Below are positions 1-8,566 of a stretch of DNA of 64,000 nt, piece after piece. Both the position numbers and the translations under genes were made by a program. Within the stretch, counting starts at the first letter, position 1. Each line of letters starts with the position of its first letter. Under the pieces are notes generated by a model. The model was not told where the DNA came from. It was given only the letters and a program-made list of their open reading frames with translations, and ran no database searches. Source of the stretch: Clostridia bacterium (GTDB lineage Bacteria; Bacillota; Clostridia; Oscillospirales; Acutalibacteraceae); assembly GCA_017626295.1 (NCBI GenBank), contig JAGAJB010000005.1, positions 1-64,000 on the forward strand. The letters run 5' to 3'.

Positions 1-124
1 CATAGTGAAGTTTTTATATGTTGATAAAAGTGAAGTTAAGTTTGTCTTAAGGTCACTTGCGAAGCAAACATCACTGCCCCGCAACATCACTGCGCAGAAA
101 CTTCACTTGCCGTATGGCAAACTT
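1..124. repeat. Array of nonamers joined by short hairpins (intergenic repeat)
   Basis: The nonamer AGTGAAGTT occurs at 4-12 and 29-37. Its reverse-complement forms AACATCACT (67-75 and 83-91) and AACTTCACT (99-107) follow. The copies are separated by small palindromes: TTGCGAAGCAA (57-67), CTGCGCAG (90-97) and TTGCCGTATGGCAA (107-120). No open reading frame of interest is present. The layout (fixed nonamer, variable hairpin) is unlike a CRISPR array and resembles a palindromic intergenic repeat family. No transposase is nearby. Seen directly; its family identity is unknown. Confidence 0.7.
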
Positions 125-182
125 AGTTGGCTCAAGCGCCGCGGTCCCCCCTCCTACGAGTCAAGGCACGCATGAGGGATAG

Positions 183-384
183 GCTTCGCAAATATCTGCT
201 TTGTTGTTTTGCGCGAAGCATTATAATCGGCTTGCCCCGAAGCTCCTAACTCCTAATTCCTCACTCCTAATTAAAATAGCCATCGTAGTTCCGAAATTTG
301 CCACTTGCCATTTCCAATTTGCAATTAAATAAAATCGGCTTTGCCCCGAAATTTTGCATTTTGCATTTTGCATTCTGCATTTAT
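183..384. repeat. Modular intergenic repeats (core plus tandem heptamer tails)
   Basis: GCTTCGC (183-189) and GCGAAGC (213-219) form an inverted repeat. A core beginning ATAATCGGCTTGCCCCGAA follows at about 221-241 and runs into tandem CTCCTAA/TTCCT-like units (243-272). A second block holds module B (294-326, TTGCCACTTGCCATTTCC onward) and module A (331-382), which is the same core followed by repeated TTTTGCA units. Both modules recur, rearranged, in front of ileS at 29287-29385. No gene is seen between 1 and 495. Confidence 0.75.
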
Positions 385-412
385 ATAATTACGCATTATA
401 ATAGTTTTTCCA

Positions 413-441
413 TTGACTTCGGACAGCACTTGTAGTATTAT
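413..441 (+). promoter_or_regulatory. Promoter of the polysaccharide-control operon
   Basis: TTGACT (413-418) and TATTAT (436-441) are separated by 17 bases, a near-consensus housekeeping sigma promoter. It lies just downstream of the repeat modules and about 55 bases before the chosen start of the first gene. Confidence 0.75.
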
Positions 442-495
442 ATATACTGTAAAATTATAAGGGGTAGTATGGGTAAAACTTTTGGGGAGGTAAGT

Positions 496-1218
496 ATGTA
501 CGATATACATTGTCATATATTATACGATGTAGATGACGGCGCAGATACTCTCCCGGAGTCACTAGAAATGGCGGAAATTGCCTGTGCCAGTGGTACAAAA
601 GTGATAGTAGCTACGCCTCACAGCAATATATCCGAAGAAAAACAGAATTTTTGGAATGAAGATTTCAAACGAAAACTTGCTGATGTGCAGAGTGCAATAA
701 ACGATGCCCGAATGCCAATAAAAATTTTACCCGGGCAAGAAATTTTATGTCGCGGAGATTTTATCGAACATTTAAAGTCAGGTAATCTGATTACCCTTAA
801 CGGTTCAAGGTATCCTTTAGTTGAGTTTTCTTTTACAGAACATAGTGAAAGTGTACTGAAAAAACTTCAATTACTTATTGCAGAGGGGTTTGTGCCTGTT
901 GTAGCCCACCCTGAACGGTACGCTTTTGTTACAGAAAATTTTGATTCGCTTTTAAAACTTAAAAAGATGGGGTGCCTTGTTCAACTGAACACAGGCAGTT
1001 TTGAAGGAAAGTTCGGCAGAAAGGCTCACGACCTTGCAGTAAAAATGCTGGGTTTACGCTTGGCAGATGTTGTGGCAAGTGATGGTCACAGTCCGTTTTT
1101 GCGAACGCCCATTCTTGCGGATGCCCATGAATATATAAGCGAGAGGTATTCCACGAATTATGCCGAATTGCTTCTTGCGGAGAATCCTGAGAAAATTCTT
1201 GCAGACAAAAAGATTTAG
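496..1218 (+). CDS. CpsB/YwqE-type PHP-domain tyrosine-protein phosphatase
   Basis: A 240-residue PHP-family metal-dependent phosphatase of the CpsB/CapC/YwqE type, which removes phosphate from the tyrosine cluster of bacterial tyrosine kinases that control capsule or exopolysaccharide assembly. Metal-binding signatures are visible: DIHCHIL near the N-terminus, VATPHS, VAHPERY and ASDGHS. The ATG at 496 is chosen because GGGGAGG sits just before it; an upstream in-frame ATG at 469 has no such site and would add nine unconserved residues. It is the first gene of a tightly spaced operon with two BY-kinases, its expected substrates. Family assignment is confident; the polymer controlled is unknown. 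Confidence 0.9.
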   Translation: MYDIHCHILYDVDDGADTLPESLEMAEIACASGTKVIVATPHSNISEEKQNFWNEDFKRKLADVQSAINDARMPIKILPGQEILCRGDFIEHLKSGNLITLNGSRYPLVEFSFTEHSESVLKKLQLLIAEGFVPVVAHPERYAFVTENFDSLLKLKKMGCLVQLNTGSFEGKFGRKAHDLAVKMLGLRLADVVASDGHSPFLRTPILADAHEYISERYSTNYAELLLAENPEKILADKKI

Positions 1219-1241
1219 ATGTTTTTGGGGAGATTGATGAA

Positions 1242-2060
1242 ATGAGAATATTGAGGTTAGTTGTTTCGTTGATATTTGTAGTCACAACAGCACTCTACGT
1301 ATACTTCTTAGTAGCAGAAAAAATAAAAAGTGACGAAACCGTACCGGTTATTACACTTAAAGAAGAAGTTCTTTTGGTAGATATTGATGCCACCAAAGAG
1401 GATTTGCTTTCAGGTGTTACGGCTTATGATGAAAAGGACGGAGATTTAACAGATAAGGTTATCGTTGAATCTGTTTCTAACTTTATTGAGCCCGGACTTT
1501 GCAGGATTACCTATGCGGTTTGCGACAATAACAGCCACGTCGCTACCGCTACAAGAAAAATCAGATATAATGGTTACACATCACCTAAGTTTACTTTGTC
1601 GGAAGATTTATGTTATTCCCTCTATGAGCGACTTGACCTTTCAAAAGCAATAGGCGCGGTTGACTGTATCGAAGGCGATATTTCCTCAAATATTGTTGTT
1701 TCTTCCGAGGATTACACAAGTTCTATAGAAGGTGTTTTTAATATTCAAGCCACGGTTACTAACAGCAAAGGTGATACCTCAACAATAACAGTTCCTCTTA
1801 TAATTGAAGATTCCAGCCTTTCTGCCCCGACTATTGAACTCAAAGAATTTCTTATTTATTCAAAACCAAATAAGAAAATAAACTTTGAACAATATATTGT
1901 GGGTGCTGAAGATTCCAGAGGAAATGATTTGACTGATGATGTTACTATTGAAACTAACATTGATGTCAGCAAAGAAGGCTCATATACAGTTCATTATTAT
2001 GTTACTGATAAAAACGATGTCAGAGGACACTCGGTTTTAACTGTTATTATAGGTGATTGA
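1242..2060 (+). CDS. Membrane-anchored Ig-like (DUF5011-type) surface protein
   Basis: A 272-residue protein with one N-terminal membrane segment (about residues 4-24) and an outward-facing remainder. It looks like three beta-sandwich units of the DUF5011/bacterial Ig-like type: phrases such as GVTAYDEKDGDLTDKV and YAVCDNNSHVA match the usual D-x-x-D-G-D-L-T pattern and the strand that closes such domains. The third unit runs from about 190 to the end (GNDLTDDV...YYVTDKND). It sits between the phosphatase and the first kinase, 23 bases after the former, so it probably belongs to polysaccharide export or attachment. The exact role is not known. Confidence 0.75.
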   Translation: MRILRLVVSLIFVVTTALYVYFLVAEKIKSDETVPVITLKEEVLLVDIDATKEDLLSGVTAYDEKDGDLTDKVIVESVSNFIEPGLCRITYAVCDNNSHVATATRKIRYNGYTSPKFTLSEDLCYSLYERLDLSKAIGAVDCIEGDISSNIVVSSEDYTSSIEGVFNIQATVTNSKGDTSTITVPLIIEDSSLSAPTIELKEFLIYSKPNKKINFEQYIVGAEDSRGNDLTDDVTIETNIDVSKEGSYTVHYYVTDKNDVRGHSVLTVIIGD

Positions 2061-2064
2061 GATT

Positions 2065-3549
2065 ATGGAAGAAAATAAAATTACATTAGAATGGCATAGC
2101 ATATTCAAAGACGTTATAAAAAACGCATGGATTGTTGTGTTAGCTATACTTATCGGTTTAATGGGTATTTTCATTGTAACAAACAGCGTTTATTCACCCG
2201 AGTATACCTCTGTGGCAACTATTGTTGTTAACGCAAAAGGAAATTCTTCAAGTTCCCTATATGGTGTTTCCGTGGAAATGGCAGAAATTTTTTCAAAAGT
2301 GTTTGTTGACCCCACTATGAAAGAAAAGGCGGCAGCACATCTTGAAAAAGAGTATTTTGACGGCTCCATTGAAGCTAAAGTTTTAACAGATACAAACTTT
2401 GTTGAGTTAAAGGTTACAAGTGACTCGCCACAGACTTCGTATGAACTTTTGACGGCGGTTTTAGAGGTTTATCCCGATTTATCGGCAAGTATCTTTGAAA
2501 ACGCGGTTATAAACGTTATACAGAATCCCTCAATGCCTAAAGCGCCCTCTAACTCGGTTCCGTCAGAAAATAAAACCTCAATTGTTTTAATTTGCGCAGG
2601 TGTTGCGCTTCTTGCAATAGTGGCAATTTCCGTTTTGAGAGATACGGTTAAGAATGAGGCAATATTTAAATCTAAAATCGATTCTAAACTGATTGGTGTC
2701 ATTCCTCACGAAATAAAGAATAAATCTTTAAAAGACCGTATGAATAGGAAAGAAAAAGGTTTGTTCATTGACGGTAACCCGTATATCAGTTTGCGTTTTG
2801 CAGAAAACTTCCATAAAATCGCCGCTAAAATTGAATATATGAAATTAAGAAACGGCGATAAAGTTTTTGCAATTACAAGTGTTGCGGAAAACGAAGGCAA
2901 GTCAACAGTAGCCTCCAATATTGCGGTTTCACTTGCTCACAAAGGTAATAAGGTTATTTTGGTAGACCTTGACGGTAAAAAGCCTGCGCTTTATAAAATT
3001 TTTGGCGCTAAATACATTGAAAAAGCAGAACTCGGTAAACTTTTAAACGGCGAAATTAAACGAAATGAATTCAGACTCAGAAGATATAAAAAGAGTTCAC
3101 TTTCCCTTGCTATAAATGTTAATACATATTCCGATAACCATCTTTGGATAGAAAACGGCGTTGCAGAAAATGTAATTAACGCACTTAAAGAACAGGTTGA
3201 TTATATAATTATTGATACGGCACCCCTTTCAGTTGACTCCACTGTTACGGATATTGCCAAGTTTGTTGACCAGACAATGCTTGTTGTAAGAACGGATAAA
3301 GTAAGAACATCTGCTATAAACGATGCAATTCTTACTGTTAACGAAGTTGGTGGAAATATGGCAGGCTGTATCCTTAATGATGTTTATCCCGATTTTGCGT
3401 TCTTTGGTATTTCGGGTGCAGAGGATAACGGTGGCTATTATTACAGCAAAAACAGATATGGTAAAAATTACAGCAGTTACGGTAAATATGCCGCAACAGT
3501 ACCGACCGATGATTATTCAGACGAAGATTTAAAGGATGTTGAAGACTAA
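2065..3549 (+). CDS. Fused Wzz-like chain-length regulator and BY-kinase (copy 1)
   Basis: A 494-residue fusion. The N-terminal Wzz-type part has two membrane segments (about 25-45 and 170-190) around an extracytoplasmic domain. The C-terminal part is a bacterial tyrosine kinase with Walker A (SVAENEGKSTVAS), A' (VILVDLDGKKP) and Walker B (YIIIDTAP) motifs. It ends in a tyrosine-rich stretch (GYYYSKNRYGKNYSSYG) typical of the autophosphorylated cluster. Many Firmicutes split adaptor and kinase into two proteins; here they are fused. ATG 2065 follows AGGTGATTG; the GTG at 2053 overlaps that site. The next gene overlaps by one base (TAATG). Predicted role: chain length and export of a surface polysaccharide. 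Confidence 0.88.
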   Translation: MEENKITLEWHSIFKDVIKNAWIVVLAILIGLMGIFIVTNSVYSPEYTSVATIVVNAKGNSSSSLYGVSVEMAEIFSKVFVDPTMKEKAAAHLEKEYFDGSIEAKVLTDTNFVELKVTSDSPQTSYELLTAVLEVYPDLSASIFENAVINVIQNPSMPKAPSNSVPSENKTSIVLICAGVALLAIVAISVLRDTVKNEAIFKSKIDSKLIGVIPHEIKNKSLKDRMNRKEKGLFIDGNPYISLRFAENFHKIAAKIEYMKLRNGDKVFAITSVAENEGKSTVASNIAVSLAHKGNKVILVDLDGKKPALYKIFGAKYIEKAELGKLLNGEIKRNEFRLRRYKKSSLSLAINVNTYSDNHLWIENGVAENVINALKEQVDYIIIDTAPLSVDSTVTDIAKFVDQTMLVVRTDKVRTSAINDAILTVNEVGGNMAGCILNDVYPDFAFFGISGAEDNGGYYYSKNRYGKNYSSYGKYAATVPTDDYSDEDLKDVED

Positions 3550-5057
3550 TGAATCAGACGGATAAAAATAAACAAAAATCCGAAGTTGTAAATAGCGGCA
3601 AAATTTTTGTGTATTTCAGCGACTTTTTAAAAGGCTTTAAAAAGTTCTGGTGGGTTATAATAATTGGCGCTGTTCTTGTAGGCGGTTTTAAGTTTTACAA
3701 CGCTCACAGAAATTATGTTCCTGTTTATACATCAAAAGCAACATTTACTGTCAGCACACAGACAAGTACTTCTTCTGTTAACGGTATATCGGCATATTCT
3801 TTCTTTTACGATTCCGCTACAGTTAACCAACTTGTAAAAACATTTCCGTATATTATGAGCAGTAATGTTTTGCGCGACTCTATTTGTGAGGACTTAAATA
3901 TCGAGGCTATACCTGTTAACCTGAAGGTTTCTTCAGATACAGGTTCTAATATGTTTACGTTGATTGCAACAGGCAGAGATCCCCAAATGACTTATGATGT
4001 GCTTCTTTCTGCCGTTGCAAACTATCCGGTTGCGGCAAAATATGTTGTAGGTAATGTTAAACTTAAAATGATTACTACGCCCCACGTGGCTACAACCCCC
4101 TCTAATAGTTCGGATTCCGTAAAACAGGGGTTAAACGGTGTTCTTGTGGGCTCAATGTTAGGTCTTTTATGGATTTTCCTTTATGCATTACAGAGAAAGA
4201 CTATTAAAATCAAAAAGGAAATTACATCACAACTTAACTGTGAGGCTCTCGGCATTATACCTGAGGTTAATTTCAAGAAACATACCAAAGAAATTGACAA
4301 ATCTATTCTGTTTACCAACACCAATGTAGGTAAAAACTTTATGGAATCTTTCCGCGTTCTGAGGAACGTTGTTATCAGTTCGCTTAATGAGGAAGAAAAA
4401 ATAATTATGGGTACAAGTACCGCCCCCGGTGAAGGTAAAACAACCATAATTACTAACTTGGCACTTTCTTTGGGCGCATATGGTAAAAATATACTTCTCG
4501 TGGATGCTGACTTGAGAAACCCCAGTGTAGCAAAACTTCTGGGAATAGATGTTGAATCACTCAAATATACCAAGGAAACTGATGAATACAGAATTGCGGA
4601 ACTTGAAAATTTCAAGATTTCCTTTATGAATATTAAGTCCGATAAAAACTATCATAAATTTATGAACTCGAAGGAAATCAAAAAACTTTTATATTCAGTT
4701 CGTGATGATTATGATTTTGTGCTTGTTGACACACCGCCTTGCGGACTTGTTTCAGATGCGCTTTATGTGGCGCAGGCAGCGGATGCGGCTATTTACGTGG
4801 TTTACCAGGATAGAGTAAGAATTTCAAAAATAAGAAGCGGCCTTGACAGCATTATGTCAACAAACGTTAAGATGCTGGGTTGTCTTATCAACGGTGCAAA
4901 AGACGGTATTACAGGTTACGGGCATAATGACGGCTACGGTTATGGTTACGGCTACGGCTACGGTTATAAATCATACGGTAAATACGGTTATGGTTATGGT
5001 TACGGCTACGGCTATGGCTACGGCGAATCAGGTAAAAAAAGAAAACATAGGCACTAA
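3549..5057 (+). CDS. Fused Wzz-like regulator and BY-kinase with Gly-Tyr tail (copy 2)
   Basis: A 502-residue paralogue of the preceding gene. A membrane segment lies at about 34-52, a periplasm-facing Wzz domain follows, then a second membrane segment at about 195-215 and the kinase with STAPGEGKTTI (Walker A), ILLVDADLRNP (A') and FVLVDTPP (Walker B). The extreme C-terminus is unusual: between about residues 455 and 495 the chain alternates Gly and Tyr, giving 15 tyrosines, and then ends in a basic stretch (KKRKHRH). Its DNA is a run of GGYTAY hexamers. In this family, tyrosine-rich tails are phosphorylated in trans and dephosphorylated by the PHP phosphatase, here encoded upstream. Which kinase phosphorylates which tail cannot be told. 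Confidence 0.88.
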   Translation: MNQTDKNKQKSEVVNSGKIFVYFSDFLKGFKKFWWVIIIGAVLVGGFKFYNAHRNYVPVYTSKATFTVSTQTSTSSVNGISAYSFFYDSATVNQLVKTFPYIMSSNVLRDSICEDLNIEAIPVNLKVSSDTGSNMFTLIATGRDPQMTYDVLLSAVANYPVAAKYVVGNVKLKMITTPHVATTPSNSSDSVKQGLNGVLVGSMLGLLWIFLYALQRKTIKIKKEITSQLNCEALGIIPEVNFKKHTKEIDKSILFTNTNVGKNFMESFRVLRNVVISSLNEEEKIIMGTSTAPGEGKTTIITNLALSLGAYGKNILLVDADLRNPSVAKLLGIDVESLKYTKETDEYRIAELENFKISFMNIKSDKNYHKFMNSKEIKKLLYSVRDDYDFVLVDTPPCGLVSDALYVAQAADAAIYVVYQDRVRISKIRSGLDSIMSTNVKMLGCLINGAKDGITGYGHNDGYGYGYGYGYGYKSYGKYGYGYGYGYGYGYGESGKKRKHRH

Positions 5058-5087
5058 ACAGTTCTGAATTACGAAAGGCGAAGGGTA

Positions 5088-6299
5088 ATGGCAGTAAAAG
5101 AGAATAATGAGCCTAAAATTGAACAAATTCTTCTCGATTTACTGGCAAACACTTTGTTCGGGGCCGGTCGAAAGATAGAAAGCGATACGCTGAAATGGTC
5201 TTTAGTATGGCGTGAGGCGTATGTGCAGGCGGTGACACTTATTGCTTTTTCAGGCGCTTCGCCTGAAAATTGTGATGAAAAATTTATTTCCCTTATCAGA
5301 AACAAATTGCAAAATGATTTGCGTGCGGTTATGCACGTCAATAAAGAGCATATAAGACTTCACAAGATAATGACCGATGCAGGTATTCCTTATGTTATTC
5401 TTAAGGGCGCTGCTTCTGCCGCATACTACCCCGACCCTCTTATGCGTGTCATGGGTGATGTCGATTTTCTCGTGGATAGCGCAGATGTAGAAAAGGCTTG
5501 TAATGCTCTTGAAGAAAAGGGTTTTAAAAGAAACCCGAAAGAACACGAAAAACACATTGTCTATTTTGATGAAAACGGTAATTACGAGATGCATATAACT
5601 CCCGCGGGTGTGCCAAAGGGGGCAGACGGTGATAAGGTCAGAGATTTATTAAAAGATATTATCGCAGATTCTCGTGAATATGAAACGGATTTCGGAATTA
5701 TTCGTGTGCCGTCTGATTTTCATCACGGATTGGTTATTTTGCTTCACACTTGTAGCCATCTTACAAGTGAGGGGATAGGTCTCAGACAGTTGTGTGACTG
5801 GGCAACTTTTGTTTCACACTTTTCTGACGAAAATTTTTGTGAGATTTTTGAAGAAAAACTTAAAAGTGTAGGACTTTGGAAGTTCGCACAGGTTTTAACG
5901 CAAGTTTCAGTTAAATGTTTTGACTGCCCTGGGCATAGTTGGACAGGTGCTGAAGATGTGGTATTAATTGATGGTGTAATAAGAGATATTTTTAAAAATG
6001 GTAATCTGGGACAAAAAAATCCCACAGGTATGCAAGAAAGCCTTTTAATTACGGGTAACGGCAAAAAAGAATCTTTTATAAAACAAATTTTCAGTTCAAT
6101 GAATGAAATTGTTTATTTCTATTGGAATTTTACAAGAAAATTTAAAATATTGTTACCTTTTGGTTGGCTCTATTTCGGCGGAAGATATGTAATCCGTTCG
6201 CTTATGGGTAAACGTCCGAAAATTGACATAAAAAATATAAAGGCCAGGGCTAATACGCGAACTGACCTTTATGATGAACTTGATTTGTTTAAAAACTAA
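5088..6299 (+). CDS. Nucleotidyltransferase-fold protein (NTP_transf_5 family)
   Basis: A 403-residue protein of the uncharacterised nucleotidyltransferase family (PF14907 type). The signature is the stretch VILKGAASAAYYPDPLMR followed by MGDVDFLV at about residues 104-130, with the metal-binding D-x-D of polymerase-beta-like enzymes. Such genes occur repeatedly in capsule and exopolysaccharide clusters, but their reaction is unknown to me. It starts 30 bases after the second kinase behind GAAGGG and ends at a strong hairpin terminator, so it is probably the last gene of the operon. Confidence 0.75.
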   Translation: MAVKENNEPKIEQILLDLLANTLFGAGRKIESDTLKWSLVWREAYVQAVTLIAFSGASPENCDEKFISLIRNKLQNDLRAVMHVNKEHIRLHKIMTDAGIPYVILKGAASAAYYPDPLMRVMGDVDFLVDSADVEKACNALEEKGFKRNPKEHEKHIVYFDENGNYEMHITPAGVPKGADGDKVRDLLKDIIADSREYETDFGIIRVPSDFHHGLVILLHTCSHLTSEGIGLRQLCDWATFVSHFSDENFCEIFEEKLKSVGLWKFAQVLTQVSVKCFDCPGHSWTGAEDVVLIDGVIRDIFKNGNLGQKNPTGMQESLLITGNGKKESFIKQIFSSMNEIVYFYWNFTRKFKILLPFGWLYFGGRYVIRSLMGKRPKIDIKNIKARANTRTDLYDELDLFKN

Positions 6300-6336
6300 A
6301 AAGGTTCGGTACACAAAACAATGTACCGAACCTTTT
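6299..6336. terminator. Bidirectional hairpin terminator
   Basis: A 15-bp stem of AAAAGGTTCGGTACA and its complement with an 8-base loop, flanked by A and T runs. It serves the polysaccharide operon on one strand and rhaD on the other. Confidence 0.85.
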
Positions 6337-6346
6337 ATATTTTTAA

Positions 6347-7171
6347 TTATAAATTAAGAAAATCTTTTCTGCACTGGTCCTGAAGTGAAAATCTTTCAAC
6401 AATTGCCCAAAGGTTTTCGTCTGTGATAGTGTTGATTCTCTTTCCGCTTGCAGTAGCGAGCATATAAAGTATAGCAGCCTTTTCAACAGTTTCAATAAGA
6501 CCAAATGCTTCGTCCATATTGTCGCCTGCGCCGTAGATACCGTGAAGACCCCATACTACAAGGCGGTAGTCTTTCATTTTTTCGGCAGTTGCTTCACCGA
6601 TTTCATTGTTACCGCAAACCATCCAGGGAAGAACACCGATACCGTCAGGGAAAACAACGATACATTCCGTACACATTTCCCAGAGTGTATGAGTGAATTT
6701 CTTTTCATCAAGTTCGTGAATGTGGTTCATGGCAAGTGTGTATGTGGGGTGAGAGTGCATAATAACTCTGTTATTAGGATTAACTCTGAGTCTTGCAATG
6801 TGACTCATAAGGTGAGCAGGGAGTTCGGAAGTGAATTTACCGCCATCGTTGTAGCCCCAAAGAAGTTCTGCAGTTGTGCCGTCTTTTGCAATACGGATAA
6901 TGCCTAAGTTGCTTTCGGGGTCAAATTCGACATTCTTAAAATATTTACCCGTACCTGTTACGATAAAGATTTTACCGATAAGTTCTGTTGCGTCAAAACC
7001 TGTGGGGATTTCGCGGATAACATTGTTAAGGTCGAGATATTCTGCAACCTGTTCTTCTTCAAGCATATAACTGATGTTACCGCCGTTTCTTTCGTCCCAA
7101 CCTAAACGGTACATATTAGCGGTTGCTTTTTTCATTTCGTCCACAAAGGGCGCATTTAAAATGTTTTTCAT
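6347..7171 (-). CDS. rhaD: L-rhamnulose-1-phosphate aldolase
   Basis: A 274-residue class II aldolase that splits L-rhamnulose 1-phosphate into dihydroxyacetone phosphate and L-lactaldehyde. Visible family features are RLGWDERNGGNIS near residue 22, the zinc-binding MHSHPTYTLA stretch at about 140, and WGLHGIYGAG in the C-terminal half. Length matches E. coli RhaD. Its start overlaps the end of rhaA by four bases, so the two are co-translated. No rhamnulokinase lies in this window, so rhaB must be elsewhere. Confidence 0.93.
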   Translation of the reverse strand: MKNILNAPFVDEMKKATANMYRLGWDERNGGNISYMLEEEQVAEYLDLNNVIREIPTGFDATELIGKIFIVTGTGKYFKNVEFDPESNLGIIRIAKDGTTAELLWGYNDGGKFTSELPAHLMSHIARLRVNPNNRVIMHSHPTYTLAMNHIHELDEKKFTHTLWEMCTECIVVFPDGIGVLPWMVCGNNEIGEATAEKMKDYRLVVWGLHGIYGAGDNMDEAFGLIETVEKAAILYMLATASGKRINTITDENLWAIVERFSLQDQCRKDFLNL

Positions 7172-8409
7172 ACTCTTTTCACCAAAACCTTTTCTTCATA
7201 TTCTTTGATTTGAGAAAGATAATCCTTTTCAATACCCTCTCTTACAAGGTATTCTGCCCAAATATCGCCGAAAGGTGCAGTTTTTATTTCCTCTTGCAAG
7301 CACATAAGGGCAGTAAAGTCGTTATCATTCTGAAGTTTTTTCATTTCGTCAGCGGGTAAAAGAAGCGCGTTAAGAAGTGCCTTCTGCACGTTTCTTACAC
7401 CTGTTACCCAAGCGGAAAGTCTGTTTATTGAAGCGTCAAAATAGTCGGTTGCGATGAATACTCTGGCAAGAGCATCGTTGCAAACAATTTCTTTTGCGAT
7501 TTCCTTAGTTTCATCGTCTAATATAACAACGTGGTCTGAATCCCAACGCACACCGCGTGTAACGTGGAGGGCAATTTTTTCGTTAAAAAGAAGCAACGAA
7601 GAAATTTTATCGGAAACAAGTTCGGTGGGGTGGTAGTGACCGTTGTCCATAAGGGGAGTAATGCCTTTTTGCGTTGAATATGAGAGGCAGAATTCCGCAG
7701 AGCCGACGGTATAACTTTCAAGCCCGATACCGAAAACTTTGGATTCAAGTGTTACGTAAACCTTGCTTTTGTCGTAAGGTGTGCTGAGGATTTCATCAAG
7801 AGATTTTTTGAAACGCGCTCTCGGAGCGAATCTGTCAGCAGGAATATCCTTATATCCGTCGGGAATCCAGATATTCATAACACAGGGAACGCCTGTTTCC
7901 TCAGCAAAATATTCTGAAATTTTAAGGCATTGAATACCGTGGTTAACCCAGAATTTACGCACTTCCTCATCGGGAGAAGAAAGAGTAAGGTTGTCACGAA
8001 CCATTGCGTGAGAAAAATATGTGGGGTTAAAATCAATACCCATATTACGCTCTTTTGCAAAATCCACCCATTTTTTGAAGTGCTTGGGTTGAAGTGCGTC
8101 TCTGTCGGCAAATTCACCGTCATCAAAAATTGCGTAACTTGCGTGAAGGTTAAGTTTCTTTTTACCGGGAATAAGGGAGAAAGCCTTGTCAATATCAGCC
8201 ATAAGTTCCTCGGGGGTAGTTGCTTTACCGGGGTAATTACCCGTGGTCTGAATACCGCCCGAAAGACTTGCACGGCTGTCAAAACCGGTAACATCATCAC
8301 CTTGCCAGCAGTGAATTGAAATAGTTACATCCTTGAGTTTGTCGAGTGCTTTTTCAGTATTAACCCCAAGGTCTGCATATATTTTTTTAGCCTCATCGTA
8401 TCTTGACAT
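7168..8409 (-). CDS. rhaA: L-rhamnose isomerase
   Basis: A 413-residue L-rhamnose isomerase that converts L-rhamnose to L-rhamnulose with a divalent metal. Diagnostic stretches include SIHCWQGDDVTGFD near residue 31, LNLHASYAI, GIDFNPTYFSH and MDNGHYHPTE. Length is as usual (about 410-420). It is the first gene of a two-gene operon with rhaD and has a near-perfect promoter. No AraC-type regulator is encoded next to it. The substrate could be supplied by the GH78 rhamnosidase at 24059-26428. Confidence 0.95.
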   Translation of the reverse strand: MSRYDEAKKIYADLGVNTEKALDKLKDVTISIHCWQGDDVTGFDSRASLSGGIQTTGNYPGKATTPEELMADIDKAFSLIPGKKKLNLHASYAIFDDGEFADRDALQPKHFKKWVDFAKERNMGIDFNPTYFSHAMVRDNLTLSSPDEEVRKFWVNHGIQCLKISEYFAEETGVPCVMNIWIPDGYKDIPADRFAPRARFKKSLDEILSTPYDKSKVYVTLESKVFGIGLESYTVGSAEFCLSYSTQKGITPLMDNGHYHPTELVSDKISSLLLFNEKIALHVTRGVRWDSDHVVILDDETKEIAKEIVCNDALARVFIATDYFDASINRLSAWVTGVRNVQKALLNALLLPADEMKKLQNDNDFTALMCLQEEIKTAPFGDIWAEYLVREGIEKDYLSQIKEYEEKVLVKRV

Positions 8410-8455
8410 AAATTGACCTCATTTCTGATTTAAGATGAGAAAAACAATCAAGATA

Positions 8456-8484
8456 AGTATAACTTTCATTGCTTTAAAAGTCAA
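8456..8484 (-). promoter_or_regulatory. Promoter of rhaA-rhaD
   Basis: Read on the minus strand: TTGACT (8479-8484) and TATACT (8456-8461) with a 17-base spacer, about 50 bases before the rhaA start. Confidence 0.75.
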
Positions 8485-8566
8485 TGAAACAGAGTAACAA
8501 AAATGTAAAAAAGTCATATTATGCTTTATAAAACTGTTCTTTTTCAGTATATAAGGGGTCGATTAT

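Noticed and set aside
1-124. CRISPR array
   Set aside because: Repeats are nine bases, in both orientations, with irregular short palindromic spacers and no cas genes in the window.
4926-5030. Intragenic repeat as sequencing artefact
   Set aside because: The hexamer repeat keeps frame and uses both codons for Gly and Tyr, and the end basic tail is in frame, so it is probably real coding sequence.
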